From assembly GCA_937931165.1 (NCBI GenBank), contig CALHCI010000122.1, positions 1 to 49,888 of the forward strand: a stretch of DNA of 49,888 nucleotides. The letters run 5' to 3'. The position numbers and the translations under genes are program-made. Source of the stretch: an uncultured Granulosicoccaceae bacterium. Lineage in GTDB: Bacteria; Pseudomonadota; Gammaproteobacteria; Granulosicoccales; Granulosicoccaceae. Position 1 is the stretch's first letter; the number at the start of each line of letters is the position of its first letter. Under the pieces are notes generated by a model that was not told the DNA's origin, did not search any database, and was given only the letters and a program-made list of their open reading frames with translations. Positions 1 through 8,980 of this stretch are shown here, one piece after another.

Positions 1-619
1 CGTCCGACCACTTAAGCACGACATTAAACGACACGGAAATGCGCGACTCTTTCGACAAATTCGGATGCACAAAATGATGCAGAAATGATGGCCACAGCAG
101 GATAGTACCGGCAGTTGGCATTACCGTGTACTCGGCTTCAATTTGCGGGTCCCCTTTAACGGCATTCATGTTTGCCTGCGGTCTTGGATCATAAAAGGAA
201 ATTGCCCCCGGTCTGCGATCATTTCGCCCTGGCAGCTGCTCCTGCGTTTGTGGCACATTGACATAGTAGGTACCACTGAGATAGCTGTGCGGATGATTAT
301 GCAGATCGTGATAATCTCCAAAGCGGTTTACGTTGGGCCAGCTTTGTATGTGCCACTCACTTTGATAACGCTGATCATGCGCGTGCAGATAGTCGACTAC
401 GGTTTTGTTCACACACTGCAGCAACCAACTGGTCGCAGGGTGTTGGGTTTGCAGAAAATCCGCTGCCCGATAGCTGGTCGTAAGATTTTCTGTGTCGCCA
501 TCCATCTTCTCTATCAGGGCGCACAACATGTCATTGGGCTTTTCATGAGAGGGAAGCTGCCGCTTCATAAGACTGGTAGGCCACAGCCTGATCAGGCCGG
601 ACTCTGATTGCTCGGCCAT
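1..619 (-). CDS. Putative 2OG-Fe(II) oxygenase, TIGR02466-like (3' end cut by window)
   Basis: The gene runs off the left edge; about 206 codons are visible from an ATG at 619, which is close to the usual length of this family, so only a few C-terminal residues should be missing. The metal and cosubstrate region is clear: an HNHPHSYLSGTYYV block near the middle supplies the first histidines, and LLWPSFLHHFVHP followed by SRISVSFNV near the end supplies the distal histidine and the arginine expected to bind 2-oxoglutarate. This is the pattern of the small phage- and bacteria-borne oxygenases of TIGR02466/PF13759. The substrate is unknown for the family. No signal peptide is seen, so it should be cytoplasmic. 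The next gene on the same strand starts at 1137 and is unrelated. Confidence 0.82.
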   Translation of the reverse strand, partial: MAEQSESGLIRLWPTSLMKRQLPSHEKPNDMLCALIEKMDGDTENLTTSYRAADFLQTQHPATSWLLQCVNKTVVDYLHAHDQRYQSEWHIQSWPNVNRFGDYHDLHNHPHSYLSGTYYVNVPQTQEQLPGRNDRRPGAISFYDPRPQANMNAVKGDPQIEAEYTVMPTAGTILLWPSFLHHFVHPNLSKESRISVSFNVVLKWSD

Positions 620-693
620 GCCGTGCTCCGCTACAGAAAGTCACCGGCAAGATAGCATAGCCGCCGCGTATAAAACATTCAGGACGCTTGTGA

Positions 694-1137
694 TTAACTC
701 AACAACAGAAAAAATCCGGTGTTATACCAGCAATGCAGAATGACCGAAGGCCAAACAAGATCATAACGGTCACGGAAGTAACCAAAGACCAGTGACGGGA
801 AGAATATACTGACAGCCCACAAGGGTGACTGGTTAATGAGATGGGCACCGGCAAACAGGATACTGGTTGCAACGTTTGCATAGCTTATTCCGGCAGCCGG
901 CATATGTGCAAACTGTGGCTTTTCCAGTAACCAGGTTTGCACAAAACCTCTGAAAGCGAGTTCTTCCAGCACCGGGTAAATCAGGCAGACCATCAATAAC
1001 GCCTGTACCCCAGGCGCGGACAGAGCAGGTTTTACCCACAGGGATAGCGCCAGCCAGACAACCGGACCCAGCAATAACGCCGCGATGAAATGAGCGTCGA
1101 GAAAGACTCTTCTCGACTCTCTGTAAATGATTTCCAT
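694..1137 (-). CDS. CPBP-family intramembrane glutamic protease, small (MrtJ-like)
   Basis: A 147-residue membrane protein with the three motifs of CPBP (CAAX/Abi) proteases: EELAFRG at residues 58-64 (two catalytic glutamates and arginine R63), FAGAHL with H99, and HCWYN with H135 and N139. About four hydrophobic segments surround them. Members cleave substrates inside the membrane. The small size and the late PSLVFGYFRDR block recall the glutamic protease paired with JDVT-CTERM sorting signals, but this is from memory and uncertain; no protein in the window ends in such a signal. The start is ATG. It stands alone between an oxygenase and a lipoprotein gene on the same strand, with gaps of about 75 bases on both sides. 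Confidence 0.8.
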   Translation of the reverse strand: MEIIYRESRRVFLDAHFIAALLLGPVVWLALSLWVKPALSAPGVQALLMVCLIYPVLEELAFRGFVQTWLLEKPQFAHMPAAGISYANVATSILFAGAHLINQSPLWAVSIFFPSLVFGYFRDRYDLVWPSVILHCWYNTGFFLLLS

Positions 1138-1213
1138 CTGCCGATAGTACGCAGCGGCGGCTGTAAAATACAGCGAGTATTAATTTGGGTTTTAAAACTG
1201 CCCGGCAAAGAAA

Positions 1214-2806
1214 CTAGTCAATTTCTTTGATCAGCACTTTATTTCCAACACCAACCGCAGGTGCCAGCGCAAATGAGTAGACGCGGCCTCTCTCAACACC
1301 TCGATCTTCCAGATAACTGGTGACCAGAAATGCTCTTTGGCGGGCCTCGGCATTTTTCTCGTCAGTGGCATCAAGCGCATGCGTGATGACTGCGATTTTT
1401 GCTGCAGGATGGTGCTGCATCAGCATGGCGATTTCATCCAGCTCGGGTTCAGAGCCCGGGGTAATTTCTGCAGCATCGGCGGTGAAGCCAATGTTATCCA
1501 GGTATCTCTCAAGTACCTGACAACCGCGTGCATCAACCGGATAACCGGGGCGAGTGGTGCACTGATCAATACTGTCTGATACGCCATCAGCGTCAGAGTC
1601 GAGATCCATCTTCGGTTCGTATACCGGTTCATTAACCGCCACTTCTACCGTGACCGGTACCGATTGAAGTGCCGCTGCCACTGGCGCAATGGCAGGCTCG
1701 ATTGCGGCAATTTCCTGGGCAGCAATTTCCGGCACTGTGGCCTCCGGTGATGCAACCGCCGGTTGCTCAACCACAATAACGCTGTCTACGGTATCGATTG
1801 CAGGTTCCAGCGGATCGACAGCGTCGACACTTTCTATTTCTATCTCTATGCCGGTCAGGTCATCACCGGTGGCGGCCATCGTTGGTTGCCCGAATAAAGT
1901 CACAGGCTGCCCAGCACCATCAGTAACTCCGCTCAACGTGTCTGAAGCCACGACTGGTGCCTCTGGCACCATGACATCATTGATCTCAGTGCCAGTCACC
2001 ATAACAGTCTCAACAGACGGCGCTAAAGCATCTTCTATTTCATCTGCGGTCACTGCGACCATCTCATCTGAAGGAATCATGACACTTTCTGCTTCATCGC
2101 CGGCCACACCAAATGTGTCGGCTGAAGGAATCAGCACACCATCCACTTCATCCCCGACCACATTAAATGTGTCAGCTGAAGGAATCATGACACCCTCCGC
2201 TTCAGGTATCTTGACGGCTGCGTCCGAGACAAACAGCGCACCGTCGAGGACGGCACCGGGTTTTGATTCACCAACGTCAGCAATCAGACCACCTGCTTCA
2301 AGCGGCGACGGCGGATAGGAAAGATTGGTGCTGACTGCCAGATCGACACCGGCGAGATCACTGGCCATATCAGACAGCGACTCAGCGGCATCGGCTGAAT
2401 CTACCGAACCACCCAGCACCAGCTGACCGTTGGCGGCGACTAATGAAAAGTCGTCGACATCTTTCATATGCCCGGCAGTTGCCAGCAGCGGTTCAATCCA
2501 CTCTGCCCGTTCTACGGTGTTGTCGATAGCAATATTGTCGATCACCATCGACGCATCGAACAACCGGCTGGCCGCCATAACCACCTGGTTGGCCTGCTCC
2601 GGTGTTTGCAGCACACCTTCGAGTCTTACCATGTCAATATCTCTGCTGATGGTCAGATTCGCTGCCGGTTGTGACACCTGTATATCGGCAAATGGCAGAC
2701 GCTTGGCGGGTGCACAAGCAGTGAGTAACGCGGCAAAGGCCGCCATAGACAATACACCGGCAGTGCATTGCCCTTTTCCGAATTGATTTATGCGCTTTGA
2801 AGACAT
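1214..2806 (-). CDS. Repeat-bearing lipoprotein with degenerate OmpA-like C-terminus
   Basis: A 530-residue predicted lipoprotein: a charged start, a hydrophobic stretch and a lipobox LTAC with C31 as the lipidated residue. Residues 45-165 look like two BON-like modules. Residues 205-281 hold four and a half copies of an 18-residue repeat (consensus GVMIPSADTF-V-GDE). Residues 320-400 are rich in Ala, Val, Pro and Glu and probably extended. A thrombospondin-type-3-like calcium loop (DLDSDADGVSDSIDQC, 401-416) leads into an OmpA-like domain at about 440-530. That domain is altered: the usual GHTD-type motif reads THALD, although the ARQRA helix is kept. It probably sits in the outer membrane and reaches toward peptidoglycan, with weakened or changed binding. 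The function is not known. Confidence 0.7.
   Translation of the reverse strand: MSSKRINQFGKGQCTAGVLSMAAFAALLTACAPAKRLPFADIQVSQPAANLTISRDIDMVRLEGVLQTPEQANQVVMAASRLFDASMVIDNIAIDNTVERAEWIEPLLATAGHMKDVDDFSLVAANGQLVLGGSVDSADAAESLSDMASDLAGVDLAVSTNLSYPPSPLEAGGLIADVGESKPGAVLDGALFVSDAAVKIPEAEGVMIPSADTFNVVGDEVDGVLIPSADTFGVAGDEAESVMIPSDEMVAVTADEIEDALAPSVETVMVTGTEINDVMVPEAPVVASDTLSGVTDGAGQPVTLFGQPTMAATGDDLTGIEIEIESVDAVDPLEPAIDTVDSVIVVEQPAVASPEATVPEIAAQEIAAIEPAIAPVAAALQSVPVTVEVAVNEPVYEPKMDLDSDADGVSDSIDQCTTRPGYPVDARGCQVLERYLDNIGFTADAAEITPGSEPELDEIAMLMQHHPAAKIAVITHALDATDEKNAEARQRAFLVTSYLEDRGVERGRVYSFALAPAVGVGNKVLIKEID
1964..2194 (-). repeat. 54-base coding tandem repeat (18 residues x 4.5)
   Basis: Within the lipoprotein gene, residues 205-222, 223-240, 241-258 and 259-276 align as 18-residue units, with a fifth partial unit following. 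The first two units are nearly identical (GVMIPSADTF / GVLIPSADTF) and later ones diverge, as expected for an ageing tandem duplication. Confidence 0.75.
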
Positions 2807-2927
2807 TCGAAATCCTGTATCTGGTGAACTACTGCTAAGAGGGCGTGATTCCGCCTTTACTCATAACTTTTAGTTCACGCTGAGGATTTCGCCAGCCGGT
2901 TTACTGCTGATTTTTTACTGCACAGTG

Positions 2928-3980
<1,053 letters not shown>

Positions 3981-4155
3981 TTACTTTTGCCACAGCATAT
4001 TTTGCGGCGGTGACATACAGATCAGAACGATTACTGTACAAATAATATGATCAACAAATCCATGACTGCCATTTTAGCACCACAGCGTCAGCGGGGCAGA
4101 ATGACTGTGATTGACTATCTGAATCGATTAGCCCCATGAATAATGCAGGTTTGCA

Positions 4156-4986
4156 ATGACAGATAAATTTGCCATCTTCGGTAACCCCGTAGCACAGAGT
4201 AAATCCCCGCCAATCCACCAGCAGTTTGCTGAACAGTTTGGCCTGCAGATCGAATACTCGCGAATCTTTTCTACCGATGAGCAGTTTGTAGATGATCTGA
4301 AGCGATTTTTTACAGACGGTGCGGCCGGCTGCAATGTTACCGCTCCTTTTAAAGAACAGGCCTTTCAATGCTGCGACAAACTCACCGAAAAAGCCGCCCG
4401 GGCACGTGCGGTGAACACGGTATTCAAAAATCCAGACAACACACTACTGGGCCACAATTCAGATGGCGTTGGGTTAGTCACTGATATTGTTAACAACAAA
4501 CAGGTAACTATAGGCAATAGACATATCATGATACTCGGTGCCGGCGGTGCCACCCGCGGCATACTGGAGCCGATCATTGCAGAACACCCGGCAAGTATTA
4601 CACTGGTTAACCGAACGGTCGCGCGTGCAGAATCTCTGGCAGCAGAGTTTGCAGACTTGTACACCATTCAGGTCACTTCAACCACCCAACCCGAATACGT
4701 GCAAACTCCGGATCTTCTGATTAACGCAACGTCGGCAAGCCTGTCTGCAAACGTGCCACTCGAAGACACCGGAGTACTTGGCGCTAACACTGCGTGCTAT
4801 GACTTATCCTACGCCGAACAACCCACCTCCTTTTTACAGTGGGCAAATGCACATGGAGCATCACAGTGCATAGACGGAAAAGGCATGCTGGTAGAACAGG
4901 CAGCCAATTCGTTTTTTGTCTGGACAGGCCATACACCGGAAACCACAGGCGTTATTAGATGGCTTGAACAAAACTGCGGAAAGTAG
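4156..4986 (+). CDS. aroE: Shikimate dehydrogenase (NADP+)
   Basis: AroE reduces 3-dehydroshikimate to shikimate in the chorismate pathway. The N-terminal substrate domain shows FGNPVAQSKSPPIHQQFA at residues 8-25 and NVTAPFKEQAF with the catalytic lysine near residue 65. NSDGVGLVTD carries the conserved aspartate near residue 102. The nucleotide-binding fold follows, with LGAGGATRG near 130 and VNRTVARAESL just after, the arginine suggesting NADP. The length, 276 residues, is standard. The ATG is preceded by AGG at a usable distance. The DUF192 gene starts nine bases after its stop, so the two are likely cotranscribed. Confidence 0.96.
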   Translation: MTDKFAIFGNPVAQSKSPPIHQQFAEQFGLQIEYSRIFSTDEQFVDDLKRFFTDGAAGCNVTAPFKEQAFQCCDKLTEKAARARAVNTVFKNPDNTLLGHNSDGVGLVTDIVNNKQVTIGNRHIMILGAGGATRGILEPIIAEHPASITLVNRTVARAESLAAEFADLYTIQVTSTTQPEYVQTPDLLINATSASLSANVPLEDTGVLGANTACYDLSYAEQPTSFLQWANAHGASQCIDGKGMLVEQAANSFFVWTGHTPETTGVIRWLEQNCGK

Positions 4987-4994
4987 CAACAACT

Positions 4995-5474
4995 ATGACA
5001 CACAGAATGCTGAGCACAGTTCTTTTACTGTTAACACTGACATACGGCACGGTGTCTATTGCCGATGTTTCAGCATGCAAAGGCGACACACAACTCAGCA
5101 TAGGAGAAAAACAGATTGTCGTTGAGGTTGCAGACACAGAACGGTCGCGTCGCTACGGGTTAATGTTCAGACACAGCATGGGGCAGGATTGCGGTATGTT
5201 GTTTGTTTTTGCGAATAGCCGTATTCGAACTTTCACCATGCAAAACACATTAATACCACTGGATATTGCATTTATTTCTGCAGATGGAACGGTTAAAGAG
5301 ATCTTTACCATGCAGCCAGGCAATAAAAAGTATCCGTCAACTGTTGAGTCGGACTTTGCGCTTGAAATGAATGCCGGTTGGTTTGAGGAAAATGCGCTTC
5401 AGACGGGCAGCGTAATTACGCTTTTCATTAACGACGCCAGTGTTTCTTTGAGTCAGATCAAGGCAGATAACTGA
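4995..5474 (+). CDS. DUF192 family exported protein
   Basis: A 159-residue protein with an N-terminal signal peptide (hydrophobic residues 6-20, likely cut after SIA) followed by one DUF192 domain. Family hallmarks are present in order: RRYGLMFRHSM, GMLFVFAN, TFTMQNTLIPLDIAFI, and LEMNAGWFEE. The domain is a small beta fold common in bacteria and archaea with no settled function. Export puts it in the periplasm. It follows aroE by nine bases and is followed by a palindrome at 5480-5504 before the convergent purH gene. Confidence 0.9.
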   Translation: MTHRMLSTVLLLLTLTYGTVSIADVSACKGDTQLSIGEKQIVVEVADTERSRRYGLMFRHSMGQDCGMLFVFANSRIRTFTMQNTLIPLDIAFISADGTVKEIFTMQPGNKKYPSTVESDFALEMNAGWFEENALQTGSVITLFINDASVSLSQIKADN

Positions 5475-5479
5475 AATGC

Positions 5480-5504
5480 GGTGGATGCGCTCCGCTGATC
5501 CACC
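5480..5504. repeat. REP-like palindrome between convergent genes
   Basis: GGTGGAT (5480-5486) pairs perfectly with ATCCACC (5498-5504) around an 11-base loop GCGCTCCGCTG, flanked by CCTACGC. The sequence belongs to a widespread class of short intergenic palindromes in proteobacteria (GTAGGGTGGAT...ATCCACC type). It lies between the ends of the DUF192 gene and purH, so it may also act as a bidirectional terminator, though no long T run follows on either strand. Confidence 0.6.
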
Positions 5505-5544
5505 CTACGCCTATCGTTTTATCTTGCAATCGCTGCCAAAGCGT

Positions 5545-7086
5545 CTAGTGCCTGAAATGCCGTGCACCGGTAAAAACCATGGCAATTCCATGCTCGTTGG
5601 CAGCGGTAATCGATTCATCATCTCGCATTGAGCCACCGGGTTGTATGATAGCTTTTACGCCGAGTTCGGCGGCCTGATCTACGGTATCACGAAACGGAAA
5701 AAAAGCGTCTGAAGCCATGACACCGCCGGCAATTTCAAGATCGGCATCCTGTGCTTTTATCGATGCAATTTTGGCCGAGTAGACGCGACTCATCTGTCCT
5801 GCACCTACGCCGATTGTTGCACCATTATCACAAAACACGATGGCGTTAGACTTTACAAACTTCACAACCTTCCATGCAAAGAGTAAGTCGCCAAGTTGTT
5901 TCTCATCAGGGCTCGCAGCAGTGACAATCTTAAGGTCTGCTTCTTTAATAACAAGATCATCGTTGTCCTGCACCAGCAACCCACCATTAACCCGTCGATA
6001 GTCCCTGCCTGGCGCTTCGCTACTTCTATTTTCGCCAACACTGAGGACCCGGATGTTCGGCTTTTCACTTAGCACCTCAAGCGCGGCAGGTTCAATGGTC
6101 GGTGCCAGTATCACTTCTGCAAATTGACGATCAACAATAAGTTTTGCAGTGGTTGCATTGAGTGATTTATTAAACGCAATAATTCCACCGAATGCAGAAA
6201 CAGGGTCGGTGCGATAAGCCAGCTCGTATGACTGTTCAATAGTTTCGGCAATTGCTACACCACACGGATTGGCATGCTTTACGATGACACAGGCAGTATC
6301 ACTAAATTGCTTTACACATTCCAGTGCCGCATCAGAATCGGCAATGTTATTAAACGAAAGGTCTTTACCCTGTAGCTGATGAGCGCTGGCAATCGATTGA
6401 CCCGGAGGAGTATTTTCCCGGTAAAACGCCGCACTTTGATGCGGGTTTTCCCCGTAGCTCAAATCCTGTTTTTTTACGAACTGCAGATTGAGAAGCTCTG
6501 CATTTGCAGCATCTAGATAAGATGCGATAGCAGCATCATAGCCGGCGGTTTGTGCAAATGCTTTCTGTGCCAGTGTTAATCGCGTTTCATCTGATACACC
6601 ATTTCCGGAATCAAGCTCTGCCAGTACACGGGCATAGTCATCAGCGGAAGTAACTATTGTGACGTCCCGGTGGTTCTTGGCAGCCGCACGTATCATGGCA
6701 GGCCCGCCAATATCGATATTTTCTATCGCATCGTCAAAACTGCAACCGGGTTTTGCGATGGTTTGTTGAAACGGATAGAGATTAACCACCACCAGATCAA
6801 TCCCTGTGATTCCGTGACTTTCCATCACAGCGGCATCTGTATCGCGACGCCCGAGAATGCCCCCGTGAATTTTTGGATGCAGGGTTTTGACACGACCGCC
6901 CATGATTTCCGGGAAGCCGGTAACCTCGGACACTTCAACCACGGCAACACCTTTTTCAGCCAGGGTTTTTGCTGTGCCACCGGTTGACAGTATTTCAACG
7001 CCGTGTTGCACCAGAGATTGTGCAAATTCAACAATACCACTTTTGTCTGACACACTGATCAGCGCACGTTTTACGGTTTTAGACAT
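5545..7086 (-). CDS. purH: Bifunctional AICAR formyltransferase / IMP cyclohydrolase
   Basis: PurH catalyses the last two steps of purine synthesis. The N-terminal MGS-like cyclohydrolase domain (residues 1 to about 195) shows [26 protein letters not shown] and [13 protein letters not shown]. The C-terminal transformylase domain carries the catalytic Lys-His pair in [12 protein letters not shown] (K270, H271), [11 protein letters not shown], and GVGAGQMSR. The length, 513 residues, is standard. It lies 131 bases downstream of fis on the same strand, so it may be read from the dusB-fis promoter or from its own in that gap. No PurR-like operator is recognisable there. Confidence 0.97.
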   Translation of the reverse strand: MSKTVKRALISVSDKSGIVEFAQSLVQHGVEILSTGGTAKTLAEKGVAVVEVSEVTGFPEIMGGRVKTLHPKIHGGILGRRDTDAAVMESHGITGIDLVVVNLYPFQQTIAKPGCSFDDAIENIDIGGPAMIRAAAKNHRDVTIVTSADDYARVLAELDSGNGVSDETRLTLAQKAFAQTAGYDAAIASYLDAANAELLNLQFVKKQDLSYGENPHQSAAFYRENTPPGQSIASAHQLQGKDLSFNNIADSDAALECVKQFSDTACVIVKHANPCGVAIAETIEQSYELAYRTDPVSAFGGIIAFNKSLNATTAKLIVDRQFAEVILAPTIEPAALEVLSEKPNIRVLSVGENRSSEAPGRDYRRVNGGLLVQDNDDLVIKEADLKIVTAASPDEKQLGDLLFAWKVVKFVKSNAIVFCDNGATIGVGAGQMSRVYSAKIASIKAQDADLEIAGGVMASDAFFPFRDTVDQAAELGVKAIIQPGGSMRDDESITAANEHGIAMVFTGARHFRH

Positions 7087-7217
7087 AATGTAGGACTGGC
7101 TTACTCTGGTTATTTGAAGAAACCTCGACGGGCTGTGCTTTCAACAGCGCCCGGGTGTTCATTAAAGCAGGGGTATTCACTAAATCTTAAGTTAAGTATT
7201 TGTTAAAGCCGTTGATC

Positions 7218-7460
7218 TCAGGCCAGATCGTACTGGATCAGCTTTTTGCGTAAGGTGCCGCGGTTTATACCCAGACACATCGCAGCACGACTTTGATTAC
7301 CGCGGCATTGCTGCAGCACGACTCTTAATAACACTTCTTCTACCTGCCCTATGACCAGATCGTGCAGCGCACTCGGTTGTTCACCGTTTAGCGTATGGAA
7401 GTATTTAACGAGTTCTTTTTCGACTTGTTCCTGAAGAGGAGTTGCGGCTTCCACAGTCAT
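7218..7460 (-). CDS. fis: DNA-binding protein Fis
   Basis: Fis is a nucleoid protein that bends DNA and activates rRNA and other growth genes. This 80-residue protein has the N-terminal arm, the core helices around HDLVIGQVEEVLLRVVLQ, and the C-terminal helix-turn-helix QSRAAMCLGINRGTLRKKL. It is shorter than the E. coli protein (98) but similar to many non-enteric Fis proteins. The ATG overlaps the dusB stop (ATGA), the classic dusB-fis operon, so translation is likely coupled. Confidence 0.93.
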   Translation of the reverse strand: MTVEAATPLQEQVEKELVKYFHTLNGEQPSALHDLVIGQVEEVLLRVVLQQCRGNQSRAAMCLGINRGTLRKKLIQYDLA

Positions 7461-8443
7461 GACGCCAGGCTCAGGACGGGCTCGTCAGACAGAAAGAAAT
7501 GTTCTACTTGCTGCAACTGTTCTTCGGCGCTCTCAAGTTTATAAACCTGCTGCCGGAATTGTGCAGCATGCGCTTTACCTTTGCAGTACCAGGCAATGTG
7601 TTTTCTGGCGATGCGTACACCGCTGAACTCACCATATAGGTCGTACAGATTTTGTAAGTGCCATTTTAACACCGATGCTTTTTCGCTGGCGGTTGGCGGA
7701 TTAAGTGTTTTACCGGTACTCAGATAATGTTTTACTTCACGGAATATCCACGGGTTTCCCTGAGCGGCGCGCCCGATCATGATTCCCCATGCTCCAGTCA
7801 TGTCCAACACCCTTTGTGCATCTGCCGGCGCGTTGATGTCACCATTGGCCAACACCGGTAATTTAACGCTCTGAACAATCTGTGCAATGGTTTCATATTC
7901 TGCTTCCCCCAGGAATTTATCTGCTCTGGTACGACCGTGTACCGATAACATCGTGACGCCGCATTGTTCTGCGATCTGTGCGATGTGCACGCCGTTTTTA
8001 TTTGATCTGTCTGGTCCCGTTCTTATTTTTAGTGTCACCGGGATATCAACGTTTTTAACAACTTCGGAAAGGATGTTCTCTACCAGCTTTTCATCTGACA
8101 GCAGCGCGGAGCCGGCAAGTTTGTTACATACTTTTTTTGCCGGGCAACCCATGTTGATGTCTATAACGTCTGCCCCGCGATCGCTGTTGAGCTTTGCGGC
8201 TTCTACCATCATTGCAACATCACCACCGGCTATCTGAACAATGCGCGGCGCCGGTTCACCAGTGTGATCCATTCGGGTTTGCGTTTTTTTGGTGGCAAAC
8301 AAGGCTGAATTTGAAGTGACCATCTCTGAGATGGCAAGGTCTGCGCCAAGGCGTTTGCAAAGTACTCTGAACGGCCGGTCGGTCACTCCCGCCATTGGTG
8401 CAAGGACCACAGGCTGTTCGAATTTAAAACTACCAAGCTGCAT
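7457..8443 (-). CDS. dusB: tRNA-dihydrouridine synthase B
   Basis: DusB reduces specific uridines in the tRNA D-loop using FMN and NADPH. An open frame extends to 8497, but the family N-terminus MQLGSFKFEQPVVLAPMAG begins at the ATG at 8443, so that start is used. Motifs in order: APMAGVTDRPFR near residue 16, INMGCPAKKVCNK (catalytic cysteine region) near 98, VHGRTRADKF near 168, LANGDI and MIGRAAQGNPWIF (phosphate-binding) near 220. The length of 328 residues fits DusB. The upstream region 8444-8980 should hold the promoter of the dusB-fis pair. Confidence 0.95.
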   Translation of the reverse strand: MQLGSFKFEQPVVLAPMAGVTDRPFRVLCKRLGADLAISEMVTSNSALFATKKTQTRMDHTGEPAPRIVQIAGGDVAMMVEAAKLNSDRGADVIDINMGCPAKKVCNKLAGSALLSDEKLVENILSEVVKNVDIPVTLKIRTGPDRSNKNGVHIAQIAEQCGVTMLSVHGRTRADKFLGEAEYETIAQIVQSVKLPVLANGDINAPADAQRVLDMTGAWGIMIGRAAQGNPWIFREVKHYLSTGKTLNPPTASEKASVLKWHLQNLYDLYGEFSGVRIARKHIAWYCKGKAHAAQFRQQVYKLESAEEQLQQVEHFFLSDEPVLSLAS

Positions 8444-8980
8444 TTGCGCCCTCGCGAATCTTCCAACCCACCCGGCACCTGCCGAAGACGGCCGCACAGT
8501 TTATCAGAGCGGCAAAGACTATTTCAGTGAAAATAGCAGAGGCAGATTAAGTTTTTACCTTATTGAGCCGAGCAGAAAACGAATACACTATATATAGATG
8601 TTAGCTATCCAACTGGCGGTTTCTGGCGGTTTTAAGTTTTTGACTGATGCAAAACATGATCGGATTCTGATACAAGGCCAGTGTTTTACGATACACGCTG
8701 CAGTGTGTTTGTAATTGCGCGCCTGGAACGAGTACTAGCCAGGGCGGAGAGCACTGCTGCAGTGGCTGGATGATTGTTGGTGTGGCCTGGAACGGGTATG
8801 AGCTACGGCGCGCCACTAGTCGCTCAGGCTCAGACCCTCCAGCGAGCGGGAGGGTGTGCTCGTGCCTCGTGAGTCACCCTCACAAGTGGGTGGGTAGTAT
8901 CGTGCTTTTTGCGACACCTTCCTCAGGCGTGCGGGTGTGGTAAGGAGCCCTTCTAAAAGAGCACCTTGTTGTGGCTGCTG
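8444..8980. other. 537-base intergenic region with imperfect repeats and hairpins
   Basis: This gap separates the end of the DUF3426 gene from the dusB start. It holds two copies of a roughly 60-base unit: CTGCAGTG at 8698-8705 and 8757-8764, each followed by GCCTGGAACG (8721-8730 and 8785-8794). It also has a strong hairpin, ACCCTCC at 8834-8840 with GGAGGGT at 8849-8855, and a weaker one, GTGAG/CTCAC at 8869-8883. The part next to dusB (8444-8620) is A/T-richer and probably carries its promoter, though I could not place convincing -35 and -10 boxes. No tRNA signature or known riboswitch core was seen. Confidence 0.6.
8834..8855. repeat. Strong intergenic hairpin
   Basis: ACCCTCC (8834-8840) pairs fully with GGAGGGT (8849-8855) around an eight-base loop. 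No T run follows on either strand, so it is not a classic terminator; it may be part of a structured transcript or of the repeat-bearing region around it. Confidence 0.55.

Noticed and set aside
143..607. Plus-strand frame at the window start
   Set aside because: It is the opposite-strand shadow of the 2OG-Fe(II) oxygenase, whose motifs are clear on the minus strand.
1689..2318. A Ser/Thr-rich 209-codon plus-strand frame
   Set aside because: Antisense to the repeat region of the lipoprotein; low complexity comes from that repeat.
7094..7217. PurR-type operator ahead of purH
   Set aside because: No match to the ACGCAAACGTTTGCGT-like palindrome in the gap.
8601..8816. A 71-codon minus-strand frame in the same gap
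   Set aside because: GTG start without a ribosome site, odd composition, no homology recognised; overlaps the direct repeats.
8770..8943. A 57-codon plus-strand frame starting MIVGVAWNGYELRRA in the repeat-bearing gap
   Set aside because: No ribosome site, it crosses the hairpin and repeats, and no family is recognisable; more likely a chance frame in structured DNA.
8444..8980. Possible 6S RNA, tmRNA, RNase P RNA or riboswitch in the gap upstream of dusB
   Set aside because: None of the conserved cores of these RNAs could be found; only hairpins and repeats are supported.
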